Origin: Saprospiraceae bacterium
GTDB lineage: Bacteria > Bacteroidota > Bacteroidia > Chitinophagales > Saprospiraceae
Reading direction: 5' to 3'
NCBI GenBank assembly: GCA_022763215.1
Contig: JALEHC010000194.1
Location: 1 to 35,720 of the forward strand
Length of the DNA: 35,720 nucleotides
The notes below the pieces were generated by a model. That model saw nothing but the letters and a program-made list of their open reading frames with translations. It was not told the origin of the DNA and made no database searches. The position numbers and the translations under genes are program-made. This document shows, in pieces, positions 1 to 8,125 of this stretch; positions within the stretch are counted from its first letter, which is position 1; every line of letters begins with the position of its first letter.

Positions 1-2
1 GA

Positions 3-686
3 CTGATTAGCTTGTTCGGTTTCTCCAGAATTGACCTGCCTAAGATGACAAGTTATGTGCTTGAAAATATCAATACGCTTGAGTACCGAATCATCAATCG
101 AAATGCTCAGCAAACTAAGAAAAAGGAAGGGCAAATCTATGTGGAATTTCCTGTGAAATCCAACTTCGGGGATGACTCTTATAAACTTATTGGCTACAGC
201 CAACAGGGGCAAATGGGCAATGGTATTGTTGTCCTTGGTATTGGAAGCAATGACAATCCGAGTGGGATGAAAGAAGTCATTGAAGCTGTTATCCAATCCG
301 TCTCTTGGTCAAAACCAAAACCTGAAGTGAAGGTCTCGCTCGTGGGCAAATGCTATAAGCTAAAAGATAGTGTCTATTACAAAGGTGGAGAAAAGAGAGT
401 GGTATCCGAGGCTGTTGGTCTCTTGGACCTCTGTAAAGATGGTACCTACCGATATAAACTGATGATCACTCAGCTCAATGGAAGTAGCATAGACGAAACC
501 CATTCAGGTAAATGGCAAATTGTACAAGACTTGGTCGGACGGTCTTATTTGGAACTAAAAGAATTACCTAGCACCAGACATTACCGTTTTGCAGAATTGC
601 GGCCGGTAAAAAATTGTAGTAGCCGAGAATGCCTTGAATTTGATGACAATTTCTATGTTTATTATAAACAGGCACGTTGTAAATAG
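3..686 (+). CDS. Hypothetical protein, 5'-truncated, lipocalin-like C-terminal half
   Basis: The reading frame is open to the left edge with no stop, so this is probably the 3' part of a longer gene. The TTG at position 12 is only the first possible start inside the window. About 225 residues are visible. The second half (from about residue 105) has the rhythm of a small beta-barrel, with motifs such as LVGKCYKL, LDLCKDGTYRY and SGKWQIVQD, which recalls bacterial lipocalin-like proteins. The first half is mixed alpha/beta with no motif I can name. A strong hairpin terminator follows at 721-766. The fold comparison is by eye only and the function is unknown. Confidence 0.6.
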   Translation: MISLFGFSRIDLPKMTSYVLENINTLEYRIINRNAQQTKKKEGQIYVEFPVKSNFGDDSYKLIGYSQQGQMGNGIVVLGIGSNDNPSGMKEVIEAVIQSVSWSKPKPEVKVSLVGKCYKLKDSVYYKGGEKRVVSEAVGLLDLCKDGTYRYKLMITQLNGSSIDETHSGKWQIVQDLVGRSYLELKELPSTRHYRFAELRPVKNCSSRECLEFDDNFYVYYKQARCK

Positions 687-720
687 GACGTGATCTATTT
701 TAACTTCTTATCGATAATAA

Positions 721-766
721 TGAAACAGCTCTTTGGAAGATTCCTTCAAAGAGCTGTTTCATTTTT
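721..766 (+). terminator. Intrinsic terminator after the truncated first gene
   Basis: A perfect 15-bp stem (721-735 with 747-761) has an 11-nt loop and is followed by five T. It lies between the first gene and the convergent hutU. The T run on the right side makes it active for the plus strand. Confidence 0.85.
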
Positions 767-790
767 GTAGTATTTCACGAAAGTGAAAAC

Positions 791-2836
791 CTATGCCGAC
801 TGATTATTTTTGATTACCGATGCTATGATCTCATCATCCACAATATTGGGCATAGTGATGTGCAAGTCAGGGTATTGTTCCATCGTTCTGGCTGCCGTGG
901 TGATGGCTTCCGGGTTTCGGGCCCAACTTCGACGGGCAATACCATTGTTGACGTCCCAGAACAGCATGGATTTGAGTTTGTTTTCCGCAGAAGCGGTACC
1001 ATCCAAAACGAGACCGAATCCACCATTGATGACATCGCCCCAGCCAACGCCGCCGCCATTGTGCAGCGATACCCAGGTTGCTCCCCGAAAGCTATCGCCA
1101 ATGACATTGTGCACCGCCATATCCGCTGTAAAGCGGGAACCGTCATATATATTGGCCGTTTCTCGATAAGGAGAGTCAGTTCCAGAAACGTCGTGGTGGT
1201 CGCGTCCCAAAACGATAGGACCTTTTAGTTCGCCATCAGCAATTGCCTTATTGAAAGCCAGTGCAATGCGGATTCTTCCTTCTGAGTCTGCGTATAAAAT
1301 CCGAGATTTTGAACCAACGATCGGAATATTTTCGTCAGCTGATTCAATCCAGTTGATATTGTCTTTTAGCTGTGGCTGAATGTCTTCCGATGCATTTTTG
1401 AGCATATCTTTCAGAATGTCACCTGCAATTTGATCAGTGCGATCAAGGTCTGCTTTATCGCCTGAAGTACATACCCAGCGGAAGGGACCGAAGCCATAAT
1501 CGAAGCACATTGGCCCCATGATATCCTCAACGTAAGATGGATATTTGAAAATGGCTTTCTTTTCGTTTTCCCATATATCAGCACCCGCTTTAGCCGCTTC
1601 TTTGAGGAAAGCATTGCCATAGTCCCAGAAATACATGCCGCGTTCAGACAAGGTATTAATCGCTTTTACATGTCGCTTCAGGGTAGATCGTATTTCGGAC
1701 ATGAACCGAATCTTGTCATTTTCGAGCAAGCGTTTGGCTTCCTCAAAAGAATAACCGACCGGGCAATAACCGAGGTCATCTATATTGTGTAAGGAGGTTT
1801 GGTCAGAACCTAGTTCTATTTTGATATTGTCTTCGACCAGTTTTTCCCAAAGTTCAACGATATTTCCGTGATAAATCAGGGCCACACCTTCTTCCTGTTT
1901 GCGGCATTCTTCAATTTTGATGACTAAGTCATTGAGGTCGGTAAAGACATGTTCTCGTTGGATGTAGCCATCTGTTACTCGTTGCTCGATGGCATCGCCG
2001 TCGACTTCGCCAATAACGCCCACTGCTCCGGTTATCACGGCTGCCAGTGCTTGTGCGCCAGACATTCCGCCAAGGCCGGAGGTCACATAGATTTTTCCTT
2101 TCAGATTATTTTCGCCCAGGCCGTGCATACGGCCGGCATTGAGCAGGGTAATCGTCGTTCCATGCACGATACCTTGAGGACCAATGTACATAAACGAACC
2201 AGCGGTCATTTGTCCATAGGAGGTAACCCCGAGAGCGTTGTATTTATTCCAGTCTTCTTTTTTAGAATAATTCGGAATCATCATACCATTGGTGACGACA
2301 ACTCGTGGAGCATCTTTATGAGAGGGGAATAGCCCCAGTGGATGACCAGAATAGAGGACAAGCGTTTGCTCATCAGTCATTTCTGCCAGATATTTCATAC
2401 AAAGGCGATACTGCGCCCAGTTTTGAAAAACAGCCCCATTACCACCATAAGTAATTAATTCATGAGGGTGTTTAGCTACTTTTTTATCCAGATTATTCTG
2501 AATCATGAGCATAATCGCTGCGGCCTGCTTGCTGTTGTGAGGGTATTCATGGATGGGGCGGGCATACATGTCATAATCAGGACGAAAACGATGCATATAA
2601 ATTCGGCCATATTCTTCCAGCTCTTTGGCAAATTCGACAGCAAGTACCGGATGTTGGTGAGCAGGGAAGTAGCGAAGTGCATTTCGGATAGCGAGGCCTT
2701 TTTCGTCTACGCTGAGCACGTCTTCGATGACCCGCTTGGGCGCATGGCTTACACTGTGGTCGTAATCAGCCGGAGGTGGTAGTTGCTCCGGAATTCCTTC
2801 TAAAATAGCCTTTTGAAAATCTGTAGTCGCTTGCAA
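791..2836 (-). CDS. hutU: Urocanate hydratase (urocanase), long form
   Basis: The enzyme hydrates urocanate to imidazolone propionate, the second step of histidine degradation, using tightly bound NAD+ in the cytoplasm. Family motifs are present in order: ITYGGNGAVFQNWAQY (residues 128-143), the glycine-rich SGLGGMSGAQ (253-262) of the NAD-binding fold, GFGPFRWVCTSG (448-459, containing the conserved Cys456) and RDHHDVSGTDSPYRET near the C-terminus. At 681 residues it matches the long urocanase form known from animals and many Bacteroidota rather than the roughly 555-residue form of Pseudomonas and Bacillus. The start is TTG: no ATG or GTG lies in frame between it and an upstream stop codon. 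It follows a TPR membrane protein gene by 42 bp on the same strand. No other hut gene (hutH, hutI, hutG) is in the window, so the rest of the pathway must lie elsewhere. Confidence 0.96.
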   Translation of the reverse strand: MQATTDFQKAILEGIPEQLPPPADYDHSVSHAPKRVIEDVLSVDEKGLAIRNALRYFPAHQHPVLAVEFAKELEEYGRIYMHRFRPDYDMYARPIHEYPHNSKQAAAIMLMIQNNLDKKVAKHPHELITYGGNGAVFQNWAQYRLCMKYLAEMTDEQTLVLYSGHPLGLFPSHKDAPRVVVTNGMMIPNYSKKEDWNKYNALGVTSYGQMTAGSFMYIGPQGIVHGTTITLLNAGRMHGLGENNLKGKIYVTSGLGGMSGAQALAAVITGAVGVIGEVDGDAIEQRVTDGYIQREHVFTDLNDLVIKIEECRKQEEGVALIYHGNIVELWEKLVEDNIKIELGSDQTSLHNIDDLGYCPVGYSFEEAKRLLENDKIRFMSEIRSTLKRHVKAINTLSERGMYFWDYGNAFLKEAAKAGADIWENEKKAIFKYPSYVEDIMGPMCFDYGFGPFRWVCTSGDKADLDRTDQIAGDILKDMLKNASEDIQPQLKDNINWIESADENIPIVGSKSRILYADSEGRIRIALAFNKAIADGELKGPIVLGRDHHDVSGTDSPYRETANIYDGSRFTADMAVHNVIGDSFRGATWVSLHNGGGVGWGDVINGGFGLVLDGTASAENKLKSMLFWDVNNGIARRSWARNPEAITTAARTMEQYPDLHITMPNIVDDEIIASVIKNNQSA

Positions 2837-2878
2837 TGGTCTATAATTTGGGTACGAAGCAGTGAGCTTCGCACTTGG

Positions 2879-4123
2879 TTAGTAAAACTCTTTTCTTTCT
2901 CTGGAAATAAAATAATTGGCTACCCAGCCATAGGCAAATATACCTAACAAAAATAAAGCACCGGTAAAAATCAGACCAGGGATTGCAATGAATGCTGCCC
3001 CGCAAAGGGCCAAAATGATCGTATAATAAATCAAGTTTTTTCTGGCTTTGCTCTCCTCCGATACTGCAAATAAACCACCGACAGGTATCATTAACAACGA
3101 AAAATAAAGCGTCAAAAATAAAGCGAGGTCGGTACCAACCGCTAAATAAGTGACTAATGAAATAATAGCAGCACCTCCTAAAAGCCCCGTTATGGTTGAG
3201 CCGAGCCGCTCGTCATCCGTAAGCGCAAAACGACCCAATGGGTGAAGTCGCAAAAACAGATTGGATATGGGCATCGCAATCCAGGACGAAAAGGCAAATA
3301 AAATGTACAAGCCAATAAATGGATATAAAAACGGAGCTATATCAGGATTCCGTTCGGCTACTTCCAATAGTATTCGGTATAAGATATAAATACCAATGAT
3401 AAAGAACCAACGGCCTTTCTCATTGAGTTTGTCCATCCAAAGGAAGTATTTCAGAATCATTCGATAAAGAATATTTTTCCCTTTGATGGCCTCCTTGAGG
3501 CCAGATTTGGCAAAGCTACTGTCTGGATTGAGTCGTAGTGCTTCTTTGAAGTGCTCAATTGCTTGATTGTAGTTATCTTTTTCTATGGCGACCCAGCCTT
3601 TGTTGGCATGAGAAAATGCATTCTCAGGTGCTCGGTGAAGTGCATAGTCAAGCGTTTCTTCTGCTTCTGTCTGGCGGTTGAGTTTTATGAGCGCCTGGGC
3701 GCGGACATTCACTAAGTGTACATCTTCCGGGTCAAGCTCTAGGCCATCTTCAGCTGCTTTGAGTGCTGCTTCCCAGTTTTCTTCATAAAATTCAATATTG
3801 GCTAATAAGCCAAAAAAATCGCTATCATTTGGCGCAAGCCGCAAACCTTCGCTGATAAAGTGGCGGGCATCTTTGGTATTTTTGTTGAAAAATAACGCCT
3901 TGGCATGCATATACAAGCAAAAAGTGTTGTCAGGTGCATATTCCAGACCCGTTCGACTAAATTCTGCGGCTGCTTTATAATCTTTTTGTTCTATGGCACA
4001 TTCTGCCATTAGTGCATAAGCAATATAATTTTGAGGGTCGAGGCTGAGGGCTTGTTTGAGTTCTTTTTCTGCATCCGAGTACCTCCCTTGCTGTAAGAGC
4101 AACTGTGCTCGCTGTATATGCAT
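2879..4123 (-). CDS. TPR-repeat protein with C-terminal multi-pass membrane domain
   Basis: The first roughly 205 residues are about six tetratricopeptide repeats, with recurring patterns such as GRYSDAEKELKQALSLDPQN and DNYNQAIEHFKEALRLNPDS. The remaining roughly 200 residues contain five or six hydrophobic segments (for example around WFFIIGIYILYRILL, FLYPFIGLYILFAF and TYLAVGTDLALFLTLYF). There is no signal peptide, so the TPR part is probably cytoplasmic and tethered to the inner membrane. The gene starts 21 bp after the TPR-AAA+ ATPase gene on the same strand, and both have N-terminal TPRs, which suggests a shared operon and perhaps a shared complex. TPRs mediate protein-protein contacts; the partner and function are not evident. 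Confidence 0.85.
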   Translation of the reverse strand: MHIQRAQLLLQQGRYSDAEKELKQALSLDPQNYIAYALMAECAIEQKDYKAAAEFSRTGLEYAPDNTFCLYMHAKALFFNKNTKDARHFISEGLRLAPNDSDFFGLLANIEFYEENWEAALKAAEDGLELDPEDVHLVNVRAQALIKLNRQTEAEETLDYALHRAPENAFSHANKGWVAIEKDNYNQAIEHFKEALRLNPDSSFAKSGLKEAIKGKNILYRMILKYFLWMDKLNEKGRWFFIIGIYILYRILLEVAERNPDIAPFLYPFIGLYILFAFSSWIAMPISNLFLRLHPLGRFALTDDERLGSTITGLLGGAAIISLVTYLAVGTDLALFLTLYFSLLMIPVGGLFAVSEESKARKNLIYYTIILALCGAAFIAIPGLIFTGALFLLGIFAYGWVANYFISRERKEFY

Positions 4124-4144
4124 AGATTTTTGTTTTGTTTGTTG

Positions 4145-5488
4145 TTATTTCTTGATATTCAGATAAGCGAGAATGTCATCGTATAAGCCCGATTCGTTGG
4201 CAAACAGGGCGTAGTTCTTGGCGGTATTGAACCACTCTTTGGTCGTTGGTCGATGTTTTTTGAGCGCTTGCTCAAGGTCTCTGGTTTCTATAGGCAATGC
4301 ACCTCCCTTTCGGATAGACTCTTCCAGCTTGGCTTCCACTGCAATATCGATGATCGCTTCGAGGTCTGCACCTGAAAAGTCTTTTGTTTTCTTTCTGATT
4401 TTGTCCAGTTTGAGCTGACCGACAGGCTTACCTTTAAGTTTGAGTTCGAGTATCGCTTCGCGGGCCGATTCATCTGGTGGCGGAATAAAAATAATGCGAT
4501 CAAAGCGACCAGGACGACGAAAAGCCGGATCGAGGTGCCAAGGCGCGTTCGTGGCAGCCAAGATCAATACGCCGTCATTGTCATAGCGTACGCCATCAAG
4601 CTCGTCCAAAAACTGATTAATTAGCCTGCGCCCATCACTACTGCGCATATCGGTTCGACTGGCACCCAATGCATCAACTTCGTCAAAAAAGAGTACACAA
4701 GGTTTCATGCTGCGGGCTTTTTGAAAAATAGCGTGCAGGTTGCGCTCACTCTGACCAATATACATATCGAGTATATCACTAATGCCTACCGGGATAAAAT
4801 TAGCATTGACTTGTCCTGCTGTGGCTCTTGCCAAATGCGTTTTACCACAACCAGGAGGACCGTATAGCAATATACCACCACCGATTTTTTTGCCGTAAGC
4901 TTTGTATAAATCTGGATGTTGGATCGGATGAATGATTTTCATGCGGATTTCCTCTTTGACATCCTGCATACCACCAACATCGTCAAAGTTGATATTGGGA
5001 CGTTCGATATCGACTGAAGTTCCGGTATCATTTTCTTCCGGTGCCCCAGAAAACATTTTTATTTTCTCTGGTTCCTGATTTTTGGAAGCTTTCAGATTAA
5101 TGTCAGATTCGAGATAAGCATCTTTCAGCTTGGGGTCGAGTGCAATGGCATTTTCATAAGCATCGCGAGCATCTCTGGCCTGGCCACTTTGCAACAACAG
5201 TTTGGCATACACAAGCCAAGCAGTGGGCGGTGGCGCAGATTTTTGCACAATTTCTTCGATTAGTACAAGTCCGAGTCCCGTTTTTTCTTGTGCTTGAAAG
5301 GCATTAGCCAGACCAATTTGTAATTCGAGGTCGTCAGGGCTGTATTTAAGCGCTTCTTTGTACTCTAGTTCGGCTTCTTCCCATCTTTCTTTTTTGAGCA
5401 ATAAACTAGCCAGATATTTCCGGAGGGGTAGATTGTCGGGGGAGCTTTTGAGTGCTTCTCGCAGTTGGTTTAATTCATCAAATTCCAT
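4145..5488 (-). CDS. TPR-AAA+ ATPase (classical AAA clade, CDC48/VPS4-like module)
   Basis: A short N-terminal TPR region (residues 1 to about 125) precedes one AAA+ module. With numbering from the chosen start, Walker A is GPPGCGKT (210-217), Walker B is VLFFDEVDAL (265-274), the sensor-1 Asn is at 314 in AATNAP, and the second-region-of-homology arginines are at 325 and 328 in RRPGRFDR, by analogy with p97. These residues predict an active hexameric ATPase that remodels or unfolds proteins. The frame is open upstream to an ATG at 5617, but those extra 43 residues look like intergenic sequence, so the ATG at 5488, which begins directly with TPR-like sequence, is preferred. It is the first gene of a likely operon with the TPR membrane protein and hutU. 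The substrate is unknown. Confidence 0.9.
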   Translation of the reverse strand: MEFDELNQLREALKSSPDNLPLRKYLASLLLKKERWEEAELEYKEALKYSPDDLELQIGLANAFQAQEKTGLGLVLIEEIVQKSAPPPTAWLVYAKLLLQSGQARDARDAYENAIALDPKLKDAYLESDINLKASKNQEPEKIKMFSGAPEENDTGTSVDIERPNINFDDVGGMQDVKEEIRMKIIHPIQHPDLYKAYGKKIGGGILLYGPPGCGKTHLARATAGQVNANFIPVGISDILDMYIGQSERNLHAIFQKARSMKPCVLFFDEVDALGASRTDMRSSDGRRLINQFLDELDGVRYDNDGVLILAATNAPWHLDPAFRRPGRFDRIIFIPPPDESAREAILELKLKGKPVGQLKLDKIRKKTKDFSGADLEAIIDIAVEAKLEESIRKGGALPIETRDLEQALKKHRPTTKEWFNTAKNYALFANESGLYDDILAYLNIKK

Positions 5489-5857
5489 GTGCGGCTTATT
5501 TTTTTGAAGTATTACAGCTGTTCCTCTTGTTGAGTTAGAGCGCGAAAGAGAAACAATTTTTGCTTTGCAATTGTCAGGTATATTGCTTGGCGCAAAACTT
5601 GACACAACAAGATGCATAAAAATAATGGTTTCATCTGTTGTACCCTATTTCACTTCTGTTTTAACTTAATTTTTATGGTTTTGAGTTCCCACTTTCTGGT
5701 CTTACATCAGAAGTTTTTAAACTAAATGGATGGAGCGACAAAGAAGATTTTAGTCTCTATCTACTTCTTCTTCGTTTCAAAATCGAAAATTGTGATGAAA
5801 AGATATTTGGATTTATCGGTGAACAAAACGATTTTCGTACCCTAAAATCTAAAAATC
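5489..5857. other. Divergent intergenic region (369 bp) between the AAA+ operon and the NUDIX gene
   Basis: No gene is visible here. The region must hold promoters for both flanking units. Only near-matches to the Bacteroidota -7 box are seen: GATATTTG at 5802-5809 on the plus strand and AAGTTTTG at 5593-5600 read on the minus strand. Neither has a convincing TTTG at -33. The left 129 bp are also an open frame continuing the AAA+ gene upstream, which I regard as non-coding. Confidence 0.4.
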
Positions 5858-6286
5858 ATGGCTGAGCCTGCTATCATTCTCAAGTCGAGGTTGATTTTGT
5901 ATCATTTCGGGCAAATTTTGCTGCTTAAGCAAACCAAGCCAAATGGTGGTAATTTCACGTTAGTGGGAGGCACAATTGAGGGGCATGAATTTGCGAGAGA
6001 AAGTTTGGTACGGGAAGCCCTGGAAGAGGCGGCTATTAAGATCAGGGAAAGCGATTTGGAGTTGGTGCATGTTTTGCATAAGCGTAGCCGCTTCGAGCAT
6101 CGGGTGGTGTTTTATTTCATCACCAATAAATGGGATGGGAATATTAAAGCATTGGAAACCCACAAATTTAAAGCTGCCAAGTGGTTCCCGATCGATAAGC
6201 TTCCTAAAAACCTGACCGGAACTGTTCAGCACGTACTCGAAGAGTACAAAAAAGGAAATCTGTATTCAGAATACTTCAAAAAGTAA
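5858..6286 (+). CDS. NUDIX hydrolase
   Basis: This 142-residue protein is a single NUDIX domain. The NUDIX box runs from Gly38 to Ile60 and has the spacing G-x5-E-x7-RE-x2-EE: Gly38, Glu44, Arg52-Glu53, Glu56-Glu57. The last conserved glycine of the box is replaced by Ala59, while all the metal-binding glutamates are kept, so hydrolysis of a nucleoside-diphosphate-linked substrate with Mg2+ is expected. The substrate cannot be told from the sequence. The ATG lies 25 bp after an AT-rich divergent promoter region's -7-like element. The MarC-family gene follows after 25 bp on the same strand, suggesting co-transcription. Confidence 0.92.
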   Translation: MAEPAIILKSRLILYHFGQILLLKQTKPNGGNFTLVGGTIEGHEFARESLVREALEEAAIKIRESDLELVHVLHKRSRFEHRVVFYFITNKWDGNIKALETHKFKAAKWFPIDKLPKNLTGTVQHVLEEYKKGNLYSEYFKK

Positions 6287-6311
6287 TTGTTTGTAACGTG
6301 TAATCAAATTT

Positions 6312-6917
6312 ATGCTAGTTTCTATACTTGAGTTCTTAGTGATGTTGAATCCATTTGCACTTTTCCTGTATTTGGAGCCCATCCGGAAAGACCTGAATAA
6401 CAAGGATTTTTATGTTGTGCTCTTTAATGCCAGTCTGATTTCCTTGATCATTTGTTCCATTTTTGCAGTTGGCGGGGAATTCATTTTTGAATCAGTACTG
6501 CACATTGATTTTGAGTCGTTCCGTATTTTCGGAGGAATTATCATCTTTTCTTTTGCCTATTATTTTATCGTGAAAGGGCAGAAGGCTATGATTATGTTCA
6601 AAGAGAACCTGGATGATCTGGCTAGTGAAATTGCGCTACCATTTATGGTAGGAGCAGGTACTATTTCGCTGAGTATCATTGTTTCGCATCGTCACACCAC
6701 CACGTGGGGGATACTGATACTGTTGATTGTATTTGCTAGTAACTACCTGATTATTTTTCTATTGAAGAAGTCAAGAGATTTGGTGGAAGGGCGGCGCCTA
6801 AAGACGGCTTACGATAAAAACATGGAGGTGTTGCTCCGACTAAATGGCTTTTTTATAGGTGCGATTGGTGTAGATATGGTTATGACGGGTATCAAGAATA
6901 TGTTTGGAGTGATGTAA
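6312..6917 (+). CDS. MarC-family integral membrane protein
   Basis: This 201-residue protein has about six hydrophobic segments and the marks of the MarC (UPF0056) family: an N-terminal membrane segment with MLNPFALFLYL, a central FRIFGGIIIFSFAYY, and IALPFMVGAGTISLSII, equivalent to the family's PLAIPLLAGPGAI-type motif. The length is typical (about 200). It is an inner-membrane protein; the biochemical role of the family is not established, and the old link of MarC to multiple antibiotic resistance was not upheld. It sits 25 bp behind the NUDIX gene, and a long hairpin overlaps its stop codon region. Confidence 0.88.
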   Translation: MLVSILEFLVMLNPFALFLYLEPIRKDLNNKDFYVVLFNASLISLIICSIFAVGGEFIFESVLHIDFESFRIFGGIIIFSFAYYFIVKGQKAMIMFKENLDDLASEIALPFMVGAGTISLSIIVSHRHTTTWGILILLIVFASNYLIIFLLKKSRDLVEGRRLKTAYDKNMEVLLRLNGFFIGAIGVDMVMTGIKNMFGVM

Positions 6918-6956
6918 CACCTGCTTGCAATCAAGTTATTGGTTGCAAGCAGGTGT
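6917..6956. terminator. Hairpin between convergent marC-like and amidase genes
   Basis: A perfect 14-bp stem (6917-6930 with 6943-6956) with a 12-nt loop begins at the last base of the plus-strand stop codon. Neither side has a T run, so it is either a weak terminator for both strands or an mRNA 3'-end protecting hairpin. Confidence 0.6.
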
Positions 6957-6965
6957 AAAGATTGT

Positions 6966-7925
6966 TTAGACGATACCGTTTTCCTCGATTTCCATGATGG
7001 CTTTGACATGTGCATCTGCAATTTGCTGGCGCACTTCGTCTTTCATCAATTCCAGGACTTCCAGTTTATTGTTATAGAATCCGTTTTCCGTAAGAACGGC
7101 AGTCATACGCGTTTTGCGCAGTACATAGAACTGGCTATTTGGTCTTGATTTGAGGTGTCGGTTTTTGAAACCCGTTTCCTCAATTAGGTGTTTTTGGAAC
7201 ACACTGGCGACCTTCTGACCTTTTTTACTATTGTGATAATACCAAGTTTCGATTCCTCTGATGGAGTCGGCAGCCCAATCTTTACTACTGCGTGCAGGCG
7301 CAGCATTAGCGTGAACGGAGACAAAAATCTTTGGTAGGGTTGATTTTTTGCTGTTAGCCCGATTAACGCGACCTTCGAGGAAGTTATCGATATCAACTTC
7401 GGGTACTACATTAAAGTAAGCCACTCCTTTTTCTTCAAGTTGCTCGATAATACGTTTTACGATATCGCGATTGAATTCGTATTCAAAAAACTGTTTATCA
7501 TCATCAAAAACAGGAGAGCGCTTTCCTTTGGTTTGCTTGCCATGCCCATTATCGAGGCACCACAAAAACCTTTGCTCGTGGCCGGTAGGGGTTGGTTCTG
7601 TTTCTGATTCTTCCTCCGCTTTTTCTCTTTCTCCCATTTCCGGTTCTGGGATAGCTGGCTCGACATCTTCTTCAACCGGAGGTTCCGGGGTATCCGGATC
7701 GAACTCAATATCTTGCTCACCTGGTTCGATATGTACCGGCTCAGTTTCACTCGCAATTACGACAATGGTATCGGGTTTGATTTCGGAGCCATCCTGTGGT
7801 TGCATAGGATCGGCGGGTTCCAGATTAGTGACTGGTTTGCGGGTAGGGGTTGATGTTTTATCAGAGCCACCTCCAAAAAGGGCTCGGAAGAAGCTTCCAA
7901 TCGCCTGGAAAAACTTTGTAAGCAT
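6966..7925 (-). CDS. N-acetylmuramoyl-L-alanine amidase (Amidase_3)
   Basis: The C-terminal domain (residues about 118-319) is a zinc amidase that cuts the lactyl-amide bond between MurNAc and the stem peptide. Expected zinc ligands are His128 in DNGHGK, Glu148 in EYEFN and His205 in VSVHAN. The catalytic Glu280 lies in VLTENGF. Residues 20-117 are a low-complexity linker rich in Pro, Glu and Asp. The N-terminus (MLTKFFQAIGSFFRALFGGG) is an amphipathic, Phe-rich stretch rather than a classic cleavable signal peptide, so the route to the periplasm is unclear. It is a single gene, converging on the NUDIX/MarC pair. The role may be cell separation or wall turnover. Confidence 0.92.
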   Translation of the reverse strand: MLTKFFQAIGSFFRALFGGGSDKTSTPTRKPVTNLEPADPMQPQDGSEIKPDTIVVIASETEPVHIEPGEQDIEFDPDTPEPPVEEDVEPAIPEPEMGEREKAEEESETEPTPTGHEQRFLWCLDNGHGKQTKGKRSPVFDDDKQFFEYEFNRDIVKRIIEQLEEKGVAYFNVVPEVDIDNFLEGRVNRANSKKSTLPKIFVSVHANAAPARSSKDWAADSIRGIETWYYHNSKKGQKVASVFQKHLIEETGFKNRHLKSRPNSQFYVLRKTRMTAVLTENGFYNNKLEVLELMKDEVRQQIADAHVKAIMEIEENGIV

Positions 7926-8065
7926 GGTTTGGGAGTGTTTAATTTTTCAAATTGGTGTTGATGCGTTTCAACGCTGTTTTCTGGTTTCCAACCCAATATA
8001 AACAATAATGCTTGCGCAAAACGTTCTGACAGGCTTTTTTCCAGAAGATTTTGTCTATGAAAATG

Positions 8066-8103
8066 AAAAGGTGAATTCCCACATTTGTAGAAATTCACCT
8101 TTT
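8066..8103 (-). terminator. Terminator downstream of lepB
   Basis: A 12-bp stem (8066-8077 with 8092-8103) lies 22 bp after the lepB stop on the minus strand. Read on that strand it ends in a T-rich tail (TTTTCATTTTC). It separates lepB from the amidase gene. Confidence 0.7.
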
Positions 8104-8125
8104 AAACGTTTGAATATAGCTAATC

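Noticed and set aside
5489-5617. 43-residue N-terminal extension of the AAA+ ATPase
   Set aside because: The extension lacks TPR pattern and is rich in Ser, Asn and Lys like translated spacer; the next ATG begins directly with TPR-like sequence.
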